Counted from the first letter of the stretch, positions 12,101 to 22,578 are shown. The stretch: DNA of 64,000 bases from Malus domestica (GCF_042453785.1 NC_091667.1:33348001-33412000); one strand, 5' to 3'. Numbers and translations: made by a program. Notes: a model not told the origin generated them from the sequence alone.

Positions 12101-15100
12101 GATGTAATCTGACATGAAAGCTAATTTAATTATAAGTATTAAACAATATGATTATAAAATTTTGAACATTTCAATTATGATTCTCTCTATCATTTACTAT
12201 CTCCATTAATTATATGTTTCATCTCTCCTTCCCACTTTCCTCATTTTTATAACCTGCTCGTTCTCTCTTTGTCTTGTCATTTTTTTTTTTTGGTCTCTTC
12301 GTCCTCCAATTACTTTTGTAACTTTGTTGGACTGTAAGGTATTATGAGATGGAATAAGATATCAAACGTACTCGATTTTTCTTTAAGTATAAGAACTTAA
12401 GAAGATTGAATTTTTCATCATTTTCTCATAATTTTGTTCAACCTTACATGGTTTTTTATATTCCCCAAGTTGGAGGCCTAACATCATAAAATCTATTGTA
12501 CATTTCATTCAAATTCATGAGTTATAATAAAAATGAACAAACCCCTTCCATCAAAATACGGCAACGGATAAACATATAGAAAAGTGCATACACAGCCTAT
12601 AGGCCAGTATAAACATTTCCAAAGACTTATTCAAGATCATTAGTGACTAGTGCTCTTCCCATATTTATGAACATTATTGTCTTGAATACCTTTTTTTTAA
12701 GAGCAACAATAGAGTGATTTCATTGATAGAAACCGAACAATACAAGAGGGTGCTATATTAGGTGTGTATATATATATATATATATTAGGTATATATATAT
12801 ATATATATATATACTCTAGTGAGCAAATCTTTGAGCTGAAGAGAAATTTGCACAACTAATTCATCAGATAAACCTCTATATAGCTACCACCAACGATTAC
12901 CACAAACATGAACAACAAACAATACAAATCCAAAACAAAGATAATAGAAACGTCAGATTTGGTGCCAAATGCCCACATAAAGCTATCATACACAAACAGC
13001 AAACAATACAAATCAAACGCAAAGAAGATAGAAACGTCATATTTGGTAATGAGTGCCCACACAAAGCAATCACTTAAACAAGTGAGGTCACAACCACCAT
13101 TGCTAAAACAGCAAGGCCACAACAGATTGCCTAAGCAACCACAAAACCCATCACAAAACAATAAAACTAGCTAATTTGAGAATGGAACCACTAATCAGTT
13201 TGTCTTCATAGCAAAAGGTGCACTACTTCTAGATAGATCTACCACCTCCATTGAAAAGACACCACATATGTGGCCAAGTAAGGCGGCTCAGCCGTGGGTA
13301 GGCTGAGGAACACACAACCACCATGGAGAACAATTCATAGGAAGTGGATCCGACCCACCACAACCATAAATCTTACCCACAACCATGAATCAAGGCCAAA
13401 TTCAAATGCCTACACGGTTTGAAAAGAAACTCCTACAAAATTTGGAGGGTTGTTTGCAAAAAAGTGGGAGAGAAGACGAGAGGATAGGGAACGCAAAGTG
13501 GCTCCAAGGAGGGCACCTGTTGCGCAGGCAAAGGTTGGAAGAGGGAAGGGAAACAGAGGTGATGTACACGGCGGAAGGAGGGAAAGGGGCAACACAGTGG
13601 GAGGATGGAGGGGAAGGGAGAGACGGGAGGAAGGACTATATGAGGGTTTAGAGGGCTACCACCGTCCCAAGTGTAACATCCCACATCGACTAACGGAGAT
13701 GGAGTGATGTGCCTTATATGTACATGCCCACCTTCTATAGCACGAGGCCTTTTGGAAACTCACTGGCTTCGGATTTCATTGGAACTCCGAAGTTAAGCGA
13801 GTTCGGACGAGAGCATTCCCAGGATGGGTGACCCCCTGGGAAGTTCTCGCGTGAGTTCCCATAAACAAAACCGTGAGGGTGTGGTCAGGGCCCAAAGCGG
13901 ACAATATCGTGTTACGACGGAACAGAGACTATGATGTGACACCAAGGGATGATAGCTTTGAGGCTTTAAGATCTAGGGTTTTTTTAGAAGAAAAGTTGGA
14001 GCAAAAGTTTAAAGAGCCTTTTTGGGGGCCAAATTCTTCATAAATATGTCTATGTAACTGCTCTTATCAATGAATGAAATATCGTACTTTATAAATAAAT
14101 AAAGTAAATAGAGAATAGAATGGAAACCATATGACTGTTGGATCAAAATTAGTGTTTCTTTGTAGAATTGTATTCGTCTATTTTTCTTCACTACAAATGG
14201 ATGTCTTAAGGTTTTGGATTTGTCTAATTTTTTTTGTAAGGATAATATATGAACGATGTACTAAAATATAGACATTCGGATCTTTGAAATACGTTATGAA
14301 GTGAGCCTAACAAAATATAGTTAGTGATAAATTTAACAACACACACACACATTACTATTGACAGGCTAGCAAATTATGACATGATAAAATGGACAAAATA
14401 ATTACGTAGGTATATGGTTAGTGATAAATTTACCAGAACTTTAAGCATACAGATAGATTAAAACAAAGAACAACATCATTTACACATGTATTTAAGGAGG
14501 AATGTTAAGTTGAAAAGCCCCCAAGAAATCTCATTCAATCCACACAGGAAACAATCTACATAGATTGATAGAAAAGACACATATGCTTCTTGAAAGCAAT
14601 CATTCAGAACTATAAAGGACCAGGCTACTACTATCTCCAGTGAAATTGTGTTGATCATCCATATGCAGAGTCATTCACAAACTAGTAAGTATAAATTCAA
14701 CCTCATCATATGTGGATGAATTTTCAAATTTTATGTGGAAATTCCTCCTATATTCGTTCCGGGCAATTGGTTCCTTCAGTTTCAAACTCAAACCGGCTGC
14801 TGATGTGCACTGACCTTCATCTAAGTCAATAGAGGAAAAAGGGGCCACATATTTTTGGGATGTACTTGATTAAATATATATTGCTAGAAAGCTCGAAAGA
14901 TCTGTAGAATATTTCCCCCTAGCAAGCTGGTACAACTACGTGTAGACGTTTTATGATGCTTCGTTTATTTATTTATAAAATTATTAAACATATAAAACAA
15001 AAGAAAGATGGGGATTCGAGAATTTAAATATAAGGTATTTAACAAAAGAAACGTACTCAGAGCTGGAGAACTCATTGATCCTGCCTTTCTGAGAGAAGAT

Positions 15101-15238
15101 GATGACTGCAACTTCAGCATCGCAAAGGACCGAAAGCTCAAAAGCTTTCTTTAACAACCCGTTTCGACGTTTCGAGAAGGTCACTTGCCGGCTGGTGTCA
15201 TTCTCAATTCTTTTAATCTCAATCTTCCCTCTCACCAT
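3185..15238 (-). CDS. MIKC MADS-box transcription factor, SOC1/AGL42 clade, seven exons
   Basis: Minus-strand exons: 15057-15238 (182 bp), 11705-11786 (82), 4327-4388 (62), 4135-4234 (100), 3987-4028 (42), 3544-3585 (42), 3185-3377. All have GT/AG borders, and the sizes are typical of MIKC genes. Exon 1 encodes the DNA-binding MADS domain ([13 protein letters not shown]..., [20 protein letters not shown]). Exon 2 is the I region ([11 protein letters not shown]). Exons 3-6 are the K box ([44 protein letters not shown]). The last exon carries ETELFIGPP, the SOC1-type C-terminal motif, but in a +1 frame: a five-base run at 3306-3310 seems one base too long. As read, the protein has about 208 residues and lacks the motif; the motif frame implies about 233. 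The family (SOC1, AGL42/71/72) acts in the nucleus in flowering time and organ ageing. Intron 1 (about 3.3 kb) and intron 2 (about 7.3 kb) are packed with transposable elements. Confidence 0.87.
3738..3831. repeat. Local direct repeat in MADS intron 5
   Basis: TTGTTGAAATGATCAGTTTT followed by a TGTCGTCAATATTTAA-type tail appears twice, about 55 bases apart. An inverted partner (CAATTTCAACAATTGG) lies just after. It could be a small decayed hairpin element. Confidence 0.5.
5390..5587 (+). repeat. Copia-1 5' LTR
   Basis: Starts TGTTAATAAGG and ends ATTTCTATCA. Near-identical partner at 9846-10043. Confidence 0.88.
5695..9876 (+). pseudogene. Copia-1 gag-pol remnant
   Basis: Gag starts at ATG 5695 and soon shifts frame (continuing from about 5861). 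A CX2CX4HX4C knuckle ([14 protein letters not shown]) lies near 6648. The protease signature [12 protein letters not shown] is near 6760, followed by a stop. The WHQQLGHP pre-integrase motif is near 7138. Integrase core runs 7276-7923, RT from about 8224 with YVDDIIVTG near 8893, and RNase H with the final TKPLSKQRF motif near 9769. At least five frame breaks or stops separate these blocks, so no functional polyprotein can be made. Confidence 0.9.
9846..10043 (+). repeat. Copia-1 3' LTR
   Basis: Aligns end to end with the 5' LTR except that its first four bases are GGAT instead of TGTT, so the terminal TG is mutated. Ends ATTTCTATCA. Confidence 0.86.
10108..10129. repeat. (TA)n microsatellite
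   Basis: Uninterrupted TA dinucleotides just downstream of Copia-1. Confidence 0.85.
10475..11080. repeat. Degenerate GGGTACATTTTACAT-type array
   Basis: The word GGTACATTT or GGGTACAAAT, followed by an A-rich spacer, recurs more than ten times with an irregular period of roughly 25-40 bases. Later units change from TACATTTTA to TACAAATTA. The array is interrupted by a 154-bp MITE at 10885-11038, and further GGGTACAAAC sequence follows it. No coding potential is seen. Confidence 0.65.
10885..11038 (-). mobile_element. 154-bp Mutator-like MITE, copy 1
   Basis: Begins AGGAAAACTAATGAAAA and ends in the inverse of AGGAATTTTAATGAAAA. It is flanked on both sides by AATTAAAAA (10876-10884 and 11039-11047), a perfect 9-bp target duplication typical of Mutator-type elements. 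Same family as 15880, 18290, 23732 and 24557, in the opposite orientation. Confidence 0.82.
12762..12812. repeat. Two adjacent (TA)n runs
   Basis: Two TA dinucleotide tracts separated by a TTAGG-like interruption. Confidence 0.85.
12916..13083. repeat. 84-bp tandem duplication
   Basis: CAAACAATACAAATC begins at 12916 and again at 13000. Both units continue through GATAGAAACGTCA-like and TGCCCACA. The period is a multiple of three and no stop occurs over several codons in the minus frame, but the peptide resembles nothing I know. Confidence 0.7.
13672..13941 (+). mobile_element. Cassandra-type TRIM solo LTR carrying a 5S rRNA-like core
   Basis: The 270-bp unit starts TGTAACATCCCACATCG and ends GATGTGACA. 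CCAAG flanks it on both sides (13667-13671, 13942-13946), a perfect 5-bp target duplication. No internal region or second LTR is present, so it is a solo LTR left by recombination. Inside (about 13765-13861) is sequence close to 5S rRNA, including AACTCCGAAGTTAAGCG, GGATGGGTGACC and CTGGGAAGTTCTCG. These correspond to the A box, intermediate element and C box of the internal pol III promoter. Cassandra elements are known for this structure. Confidence 0.92.
13765..13861 (+). promoter_or_regulatory. 5S-like pol III internal promoter inside the Cassandra LTR
   Basis: The A-box-like AAGTTAAGCG (near 13790), GATGGGTGAC (near 13824) and the CTGGGAAGTTCTC C-box region are in the same order and approximate spacing as in plant 5S rRNA genes. 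Outer parts of the 5S sequence are diverged, so this is not a ribosomal gene. Whether it is transcribed is unknown. Confidence 0.75.
13947..15056. other. MADS intron 1, left part, nothing identified
   Basis: Only a short CA run near 14341-14351 stands out. No conserved coding or repeat termini were recognised. Confidence 0.4.
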
Positions 15239-15459
15239 ATCCTAGCTTTGCCTAAATCATCGTCGATCACCATAGTTAATAGCAAAGAAAAAAAAAAATC
15301 CTATAAAATTGGTGAAAATATGACACATGTATAGCTCAAAAAGCTAGCCAAATGATTTCTTTAAAAGGCTAGTGAAATGATTTCTTTAAAAAGCTAGTGA
15401 AATGATTTCTTTAGTAGCATTATTAAGAAGTAGATTCGCAATCTGCACCCCGGAAAGAT
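15167..15459. repeat. Tandem duplication, copy 1 (MADS exon 1 start and 5' flank)
   Basis: Covers the first 24 codons of the MADS domain and about 220 bases upstream. The same sequence recurs at 16166-16997, where two MITEs have expanded it. Outside the MITEs the copies are nearly the same length (about 293 and 297 bases). Confidence 0.88.
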
Positions 15460-15879
15460 TTGAATCAGTGATCCAACACTAGAAAGATGACAGATTTGTG
15501 AAGAACGCTGACAGCAAAGAAAACCCAGGAGAGGGCTTGTTTTGAAACCCCAAATAAGTTATAAAAAAAATGCAAATTATAGATGAAATTCCCAAAAGGA
15601 TATATATATAGAAGAAAACCCCCAAAAGCATGTAAGATTAAGTTTCTAAAAATGGTTTATAGAGACCCATAAGTATTACTTACTGAAAAGACACAAGAAA
15701 ACACCCCCAAAAAAGAGCAGCCAGGACACGGCGGTATTGGATTGGAAGGAATACAAAGATGGAAAATAGATCAGAAACCCTAGAAATAATATTCACTGGG
15801 ACAGGAAACGCAGGGTAGGATCTTTTTATCTGATTGTTGACTTTCTTTTCAAAAAGTTGAGGTTTTGACATAAAATCAA

Positions 15880-16033
15880 GGGAATTTTAATGAAAAACTC
15901 ATAATAATGTTTATTTTAACGAAAAATCATATTTTTACATTAAAAAATCAATTATGATACTATTCATTTTACCATTTATTTTATCCTTATAGTTAAAACT
16001 CAAAATTTTCAAACATTTTTCATTAGTTTTCCT
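15880..16033 (+). mobile_element. 154-bp Mutator-like MITE, copy 2
   Basis: GGGAATTTTAATG at the left, TTAGTTTTCCT at the right, flanked by TAAAATCAA on both sides (15871-15879, 16034-16042): a perfect 9-bp target duplication. It lies between the two copies of the MADS 5' end. Confidence 0.85.
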
Positions 16034-16214
16034 TAAAATCAATTAGCAATATGGAGGGTAGCCCATGCAAGGTTCCTCTTCTTATCAATATGAGATTCAT
16101 TCTTAACACGTTCCGTCATGTGTAGCAGATTTTCAAACCTAATACGTGAACATCACAACAAGATAACGTTTCGAGAAGGTCACTTGCGGGCTCGTGTCAT
16201 TCTCAATTCTTTTA

Positions 16215-16362
16215 GGTGTGTGATATCCACACATCCCATTTTACTTCTCACACACCTTTTTAATTTTCGGCCGTCAGATCGAATGAATTGAAAAAGATTA
16301 ACAGACATAAATTATCAAGAGGTGTGTGAAAAGTAAAATATAGTATGTGGATAGCACATCCC
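16215..16362 (+). mobile_element. 148-bp hAT-like MITE
   Basis: Long imperfect inverted ends (GGTGTGTGATATCCACA at the left; inverse GGGATGTGCTATCCACA at the right, extending about 45 bases). TTCTTTTA flanks both sides (16207-16214, 16363-16370), an 8-bp target duplication as made by hAT elements. The uninterrupted sequence in copy 1 at 15215-15230 confirms the insertion site. Confidence 0.9.
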
Positions 16363-16410
16363 TTCTTTTAATCTCAATCTTCCCTCTCACCATATCCTAG
16401 CTTTGCCTAA

Positions 16411-16786
16411 GACCTAGTTTGGGAGTGAGATGCTTAAAAAAAAAGCACCCATGAAAAAAAGCTGTGAGAGTTTTAGGTGTTTGGTAAACTGAAAAAAATG
16501 GCTTATTTTGGAAGCTGCTGTGAGAATAAGCTGAAATCAAAGGAAAAAGCTGAAGCTACTATTTGCAGCTTTGGAAAACTGGCTTTTTTTCAAAGCACAC
16601 GGAGTTATAGTGCTTCTTTAATGAAAAGACCCACTATTAGACTGCTTTTTTTTTTTCAAAAGCACTTTTACAAAAAAGTTTACCAAACACTCTACTGATT
16701 TATTTCACAGCCGCTTATTCTCACAGCACAGCCGCTTATTCTCACAGCAGTTTTTTTTTTAAAGCACAGTCATACCAAATCAGCCC
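16411..16786 (+). mobile_element. 376-bp PIF/Harbinger-type MITE
   Basis: The insertion is defined by comparison with copy 1, where the flanks are contiguous. The 3-bp TAA duplication (16408-16410, 16787-16789) fits PIF/Harbinger. The ends are weakly inverted (GACCTAGTTTGGGA and the inverse of GGGCTGATTTGGTA). Internal AGCTTATTCTCACAGC-type motifs occur in both orientations. Confidence 0.82.
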
Positions 16787-16997
16787 TAAATCATCGTCGA
16801 TCACCATAATTAATAGCAAAGAAAAAAAAACCCTATAAAATTGGTGAAAATATGCCACATATATAGCTAAAAAGCCTAGCCAAATGATTTCTTTAAAAAG
16901 CTAGTGCTAGCCAAATGATTTCTTCAAAAAGCTAGTGATATGATTTCTTTAGTAGCATTATTAAGAAAAAGATTTGCAACCTGCACCCCGGAAAGAT

Positions 16998-18244
16998 GTC
17001 TCATGAGTTGTTAAGTGATTTGTTATTTGGTTAATTAATTACATGTAATCTTTTATTGTGTTCGTCATTTTGTTTGTACTATAGTATAGTGGTATTTTTC
17101 TTCACTTATAAGTGAGAGATTTTAGGTTTAATTCTCGGTAAATAAGAATTTGAATCACATTATTACTATCTCATTTCTCTTTAGTTTAGCTAATATCGTT
17201 AGTTTAAAATAGGTGAACTAAGACGGTTATGTGAATCAAGTCACAAGAATACTAATGAAATGGCATCACAACCCCAATATGTTGACGAAAAAGCAAGACC
17301 ATGAAGATGATTCATACTTGCCCACATTAGAGATAAAATTCAAACAAAAAGTGAGAAGAGAAGAAGAAAGAAAAAAACTAATATGTTGTCCACATTAGAG
17401 ATAAAATTACTCTTTACCCTTAGAAAATTGTCATGTGCCGTGCACTAACTAATTATATAAGTTCAGGAGGGTAATTGATTAAAATTAATGTTCATAAAGA
17501 AAATTGACATCTTCTTACAAGTGCAGGAAAAAAATCGACAAATACCTCAAATATAAATGATGGCTTACTGTCTACCAACTCAACAAAATGTAAATTGTGA
17601 AAATCATTGACCACTAAACTATGTTTTAAAGTCTCAAACATGAAAAACTTAAGTATGCAAACAAATGCTGCACATCATCAAAAAGTTGCAACAAAGAAAA
17701 ATAATTGAAATGGAATTGAAGCCTTCAAAGAAATCAAAGTATCTCCAACATCACGGTGCCATAGGATCCACGAGCAATACCACGCTTGGGCCTATAAAGT
17801 TTCACGTCATATCAAAGTTGGCTACTTTACAAGTCTTGAGTCTGGTTATTGGGCTCAAATTTGCTTCTTTAAGTTGGGTTTTTGAAAAGTTGCGGAAGCT
17901 CCAATTTAAGGACATTAAATGACTGGGCTCTCGAATAATTGCGTTGGCTTCTAGTACCTGAGTGATGATCGGGCTCTCAAAAAGTTGCATTAGCTCCAGT
18001 ATAATGACTTGACCGGTTCCTATGTCGGGTTACTCGTGAGAGGGCGTGTTGGAGAATAGTATCTCACAATGGACAATTAATATATGAGAGTATTTGCCCC
18101 TAATATTGTCAAGGTCTTTTGTGATAAAACTCAACATCAAGTAATAAGTGATTAAATTGTAACAATATTGATGATATTGGTGGTAGACCGTGCTTTGGCT
18201 TAGAAAGTTTCACATTGTACAAAGCACGTGCTTTGTAAACGTGC
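16998..18244. other. Intergenic, no gene recognised
   Basis: A/T-rich. A somewhat GC-richer patch at 17750-18060 contains repeated phrases (GGGCTC, AAAAGTTGC) suggestive of decayed repeat DNA, but I cannot name it. Confidence 0.35.
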
Positions 18245-18794
18245 ATTGGTAATCAACAATTGGAATCTTTACATGTAGGATATTTTTCATAGGGAGTTTT
18301 AACAAAACACTACCGGTACTAATCATTTTTAACAAAAAATCATATTTTTACATTTTCTTGTTACCATTCACTACACCTTCATTTGTCATTCTCATTAAGA
18401 CTAAATTTTTTTGCAACTTTTCATTAGTTTTTTTTTCTTCATATCTTGAAGCGAAAAATGTCAAAGATTGTCGTATAATGACAGCCGCGTCTGCCGTCGG
18501 CAACCTGTCGTCATGATTTCCGATTGGATACGACCCTGTCACGTGATGGGCCAAATTATCTTTATATTATCTTTTATTTTTAGTGTGGAAATAAAATAAA
18601 AATAGTTAGGGTTTCAGGCTGGCAGCTAGACAGGGACGTGTTTGTGAGACCCAGAAAGAAACATTGGCTGGAAGCCTGGAAGTATGTTTCGGATCGGCAG
18701 CTGTCTACCAAGGTCAATCACGTACTTCCATCTCTTGCCCAAATGAAGAAATGAAATTGGCCAAATGGCTCAGCCCATTTAAATGGGCCACAAA
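18245..18794. repeat. Flank repeat, right copy (partner at 2272-2601)
   Basis: Direct-orientation partner of the left copy. It is longer because of a MITE-derived insertion at about 18290-18435 and an extra 50-60 bases near 18500-18640. The AATCAACAATTG start and CCATTTAAATGGGCCACAAA end are shared. Confidence 0.7.
18290..18435 (+). mobile_element. Mutator-like MITE, copy 3 (diverged)
   Basis: GGGAGTTTTAACAAAACAC at the left and TTTTCATTAGTTTTT at the right, with the family's internal AAAATCATATTTTTACA. Part of the middle is missing and the target duplication is not clear. Absent from the left flank repeat, which supports insertion after the duplication. Confidence 0.62.
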
Positions 18795-18984
18795 CCCATA
18801 AAACAGAGCAAGCCAGAAAAAGGAAGGCAGAGTCCTCCCACCCGTATGGTTGAAACATTAAACAGAGCAAGCGAGAAAGGGATTCATTTTCGTGCTTTTT
18901 TGGGTCCACGACGTACGATGTATTGAGAAAACATAATGGTGTGTAAAGAAATTCTGGAAATTACTGAGTAGATTGTTTGACATA

Positions 18985-19185
18985 CCTTGTAGTCTTAAGT
19001 GCAAATTTGATTGCTGTAAGAGACCAGCGTGGGTGAGCAGCCTTCACGATGCATGGCTGCTGCTCCGGTAACATGTGGCCAAGAAATTGAGGTTCCAGAG
19101 TCCATATGGTATTTGGCACTCCTTGTGTCCTTGGTGTGGATCGAAGATCTTGGAACCGCTAACCAGGCCGCAAAGGTGCTAACAA
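18985..19185 (-). pseudogene. Subtilisin-like protease (SBT4/cucumisin type) exon fragment
   Basis: The minus strand encodes an AAW start, then KYHMDSGTSISWPHVTGAAA, the catalytic-serine motif of plant subtilases (usually SGTSMSCPHV). After a frame change the sequence continues VKAAHPRWSLTAIKFALKTT, the conserved stretch that follows. An AAG|GTATGT donor ends it near 18988. The frameshift, the W for C in the motif and the absence of the Asp and His active-site exons mark it as a non-functional fragment of about 65 codons. Confidence 0.75.
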
Positions 19186-19218
19186 ACGGAACAACTGTAA
19201 ATAGGGTACGTACGGTGT

Positions 19219-19503
19219 GTTTAGTGATAAACCATGTCAGCAGTCCAATCCACATCAGCAATCCAGTCAGCCAAACTTGATAACAGCAACACCATTTCCC
19301 GCGTATAACATTCAAACCTGCAAGTCGAGTTTGGATAAACATGAAGCGAATACTACACGTAATATGTTTATCTTGTAAATGTTTTGATATAGGACATAAA
19401 TCTCCTTGTAACTGAATACGTTGTAATCTCTATAAATGGAATACGTTGGCATCATTCATGGTTAACTGAGTTGAGCCTACAAACTGCACTGTGTTCAAAC
19501 ATT
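19219..19503 (+). repeat. Possible LTR remnant
   Basis: Starts TGTTTAGTGATAAACC and ends GTGTTCAAACA, giving TGTTT/AAACA inverted ends. It contains TCTCTATAAATGG, a TATA-like element common in copia LTRs. No matching target duplication or internal domain was found, so this is weak. Confidence 0.35.
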
Positions 19504-19815
19504 CTTATTTTCCAAGTTGATATCTTTTATATAGATCCTCCCATGTTTCGCTGAATCGAATAGTTGCCTCTGGATTCGTGAGATCTCTATGGTAATGAGT
19601 AACTAAGTTATATATGTTGCCAAAACTTTTACATAGGTTAGTTGATTATTTACTTCGAAGTTTTATAGTCCAATACTTTGAGAATTTCTTCTGGGCAGAT
19701 GAATGTTATTCAAGGGGAAGAGGCAGGATCGTCAACAGAACTGAAAAGGCATTACGACACTGACTCCGTCTTTCGTGAGAATGCCGATGCCGCCGTTTGT
19801 TCTGAAATTACATAG

Positions 19816-20670
19816 AACAAGTTTTCCCTTTACTCATATATTCAACCAATTGACTTGACAATACAAACACTTGTGGTTTATCAGCATCTCCCTCTAATAT
19901 TTAAGGGCACTCGATCGTGTGGGAAGCCTCGTGTAATTTCTTTTTTCAATCATGCTATTGGAGAGCAAGTTACATGGAACAAGTTCACTATCACTTGACA
20001 TCCCGATTCAATAACACATTGTCATGTAGAAAAACCTGCATTTGGCAATGCATTATTGAACAAAGAACTCCACGTACCCATTCCATGTAAGTCTTTCTCG
20101 TGCTATTGGCAACTCACGACAATTCAGTCTTCATTAATTTAAGTAACCAAACGATATAACATGTGTACGTTTACAGAGTATATTTTATACACACGCAATC
20201 ATTTAATCTAGTTTCATCTAGTCTTCATTTAATTTGAGAATTTCATAAATTCAAATTTGATATGAGATAGATGTTTGTATAAAATTCATAAAATTCTCAA
20301 AAAAAACAAGTGTAATTATGCCTTCTATGAAAATATATAAATCCGTCGAAGTCCATTGTGAGCCCTTATGTATCATATAAATGATAATTATACATTTTTT
20401 TTCTTTCTTTCACCCATCTCTCTTTATTTATGATCATTAGATTAAAAAAAACAAACGAAAAAGAAAACCCGAATATGATTAAAGACGGGTGTGGAGAGAA
20501 AAAAAAAAGTGCATGACGTGTTAACGTATGTGCAAAAACCAACTTACCTATAAGGAAAATAAATTTTATTTTCAATACAAGATCAAAGTTACATTGGAGA
20601 TTTAAATCGGGAACAAATTGTAAACAATAGAAATATAAATCTTTGATCAATTACCCTTTCGTGATCATAA
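19816..20670. other. Intergenic, no gene seen
   Basis: Nothing recognised. Presumed to hold the 3' flank of the peroxidase gene. Confidence 0.4.
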
Positions 20671-21365
20671 TCAATTCACCACACGGCAATTCAGTCTCAC
20701 TTCACCATCCTCAATTAGCCCAACATTTCCAAGATTTACCATCGAACCTGCAAACTCCTTGAAGAACACAGTTTGATCCTTGGCAAACGACTCAACAATC
20801 CATCTAGTCCTGTAATCACTAAACAACGCTTGATCAGATCCAAACACGCCCTTACCTGCCACCAATTGCTTGTAGTAATTGTTATCAAAAGTTGAGGAAG
20901 TTGAATCGAACAACTCTCCGGCAGTGGTATCCCTGTTTGGTTTAGGGCATTTGTTTCTTAGCTTCTGAGCAAATTCATTGTTCATGGTTGGGTCGACATC
21001 GTGCACTGAACTAAAATTCCGAAGCCGGGATTCGAATGAAGAACAATGTGAGAACCCTAGAGTGTGGCCACCAGATAGAGCAACCAAATCTTTAACACCT
21101 AAACCTCTCTTAGCAAAGCTTTGAATCCATTGGGATACATTGAATGTTGGAGCTGGTAAATTGATGGTCTCATTAGCTTTCGACACCCCTCCGTCTTTCC
21201 TTCCTTTTAGCACATTCCAAAACGGACCTCCGGAATGACAATAATGAATGTACGCACGTCAGGTTCTTCTATATATAAGCATTTGTCTCACAACATGAGA
21301 AATACTGCAACGATAACAGTACTAGCTGTACACTTTCAGATTAGCGGATAGTATGTACGTAGCTA

Positions 21366-21575
<210 letters not shown>

Positions 21576-21684
21576 CTAGATCAACATAGATTAATTCTAC
21601 ACAACTTTTATACAATATATAGACCAAGCTTCTTAGCAGGGATCTCGTTCCACCGTTCTCGGAGTAGGATACTATAGTACAACT

Positions 21685-22578
21685 AGGCCCCGTTTGTTTG
21701 ACCTTCTTAAGTTTCACTGGACTAGACTGGCTTACTAGTCCAGTGTTTGGTGCAAGCGGGACAAAGTTTAATGGGACTAAGTCGGACTCGTGCCGACTAA
21801 GTCCTTCACTGCGTGGTCTTAGCGAGGCCCCTCAAAACGTTTGGGATTGCTAATCCCATCTCCGAGCTTGCGTTGTGTGCAACAGTGTCGTCTACAAGCA
21901 TGCCTCTCTGCAACCCCATTTGCCTCCATGCCCAGATCTTAAACCCAAATTTGAAACCCAACCCACCCATGCCCATATTCAAAACAAAAAAGCAAAACGA
22001 AAACAACAATCCCAATAAAAATTCTTCTCTCTTCCTAGAAATTTCCGAGGCGTGAGAAACAAAGGCAGCAAAGTCCATGGCGATGGGTACCGAGAGGACG
22101 AACCGACGAAGCCTCTGCACAATTTCAGCTTGCCGTGGGATGTGAAGTGGGTGATGTTGATTATTAGTGGCGAGTGGGATGAGCTTGCCATGGGATTTGA
22201 AGTGGGTGTAGTTGATTGTGAGAGGAAGTGAAGAGTGAGAGAGAGAGAGAGATTGACAAAAGAATGGGGAATCCAGAAGTTTGAGAAATGTGGTTGGTTT
22301 GTGAGTTGGTTCTCTTCTTCCAATGGTAGAAGATAGTTTTTTATGGAATGACATAATAATATTTGTTTTTTAAAGGCAAAAGTAAATTAAAAATGTCAAT
22401 TGGCTAATGTTAATTTTCAATAGTTTCAAAAAAAAAAAAATCCATTATCCTGCTTCTTAGTCCGACACTGCACCAAACGCTTCATTAAGTTAGTCTAGCT
22501 TAGTCTAGTCTAAGTCAGTCCAGCTTAATCCCTGCAGTTAGTCTAGTCCGAGACAGTCTGGCGCAACAAACGCACCCC
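21685..22578. mobile_element. About 0.9-kb non-autonomous TIR element in peroxidase intron 1
   Basis: The left end reads AGGCCCCGTTTGTTTG and the inverse of the right end GGGGTGCGTTTGTTG. Inside both ends are clusters of ACTAGACT/AGTCTAGT words and the inner pair GTGTTTGGTGCA, which make long imperfect inverted repeats. No transposase is recognisable. The target duplication is not clear, so the superfamily (hAT or Mutator) is open. Confidence 0.7.

Larger units (their letters stand above)
12692..13671 (-). mobile_element. Possible LINE-like or transcribed-repeat segment
   Basis: On the minus strand it starts GC-rich near 13670 and ends TTGTATTGTTCGGTTTC...TTGTTGCTC followed by an A run at 12692-12699. 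That layout resembles a reverse-transcribed element with a poly(A) tail. No reverse transcriptase is visible, so it would be non-autonomous or heavily deleted. It contains a TA microsatellite and a tandem 84-bp duplication. Lies in intron 1 of the MADS-box gene. The class is uncertain. Confidence 0.4.
16166..16997 (-). pseudogene. Duplicated MADS exon 1 start, interrupted by two MITEs
   Basis: On the minus strand the ATG at 16394 starts the same MVRGKIEIK coding sequence as the MADS gene. It is broken after about nine codons by a MITE at 16215-16362, and coding then resumes (RIENDTS, QVTFSKR) to 16166. The rest of the MADS domain and all downstream exons are absent. The 5' flank is copied too, with a second MITE at 16411-16786. 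It cannot encode a full DNA-binding domain. It lies about 1 kb upstream of the intact exon 1, in the same orientation. Confidence 0.85.

Noticed and set aside
12856-13161. 101-codon minus-strand frame with internal repeat
   Set aside because: Composition reflects the 84-bp tandem duplication; no family resemblance; lies within repeat-like DNA.
13765-13861. 5S rRNA gene
   Set aside because: The 5S-like core is diverged at both ends and sits inside a 270-bp unit with LTR ends and a target duplication, so it is a Cassandra LTR.
16166-16394. A second MADS-box gene
   Set aside because: Only about the first 25 codons are present, split by a MITE, with no downstream exons.
21806-22354. 182-codon minus-strand reading frame as a gene
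   Set aside because: It lies wholly inside the TIR element of the peroxidase intron and has no recognisable domain.
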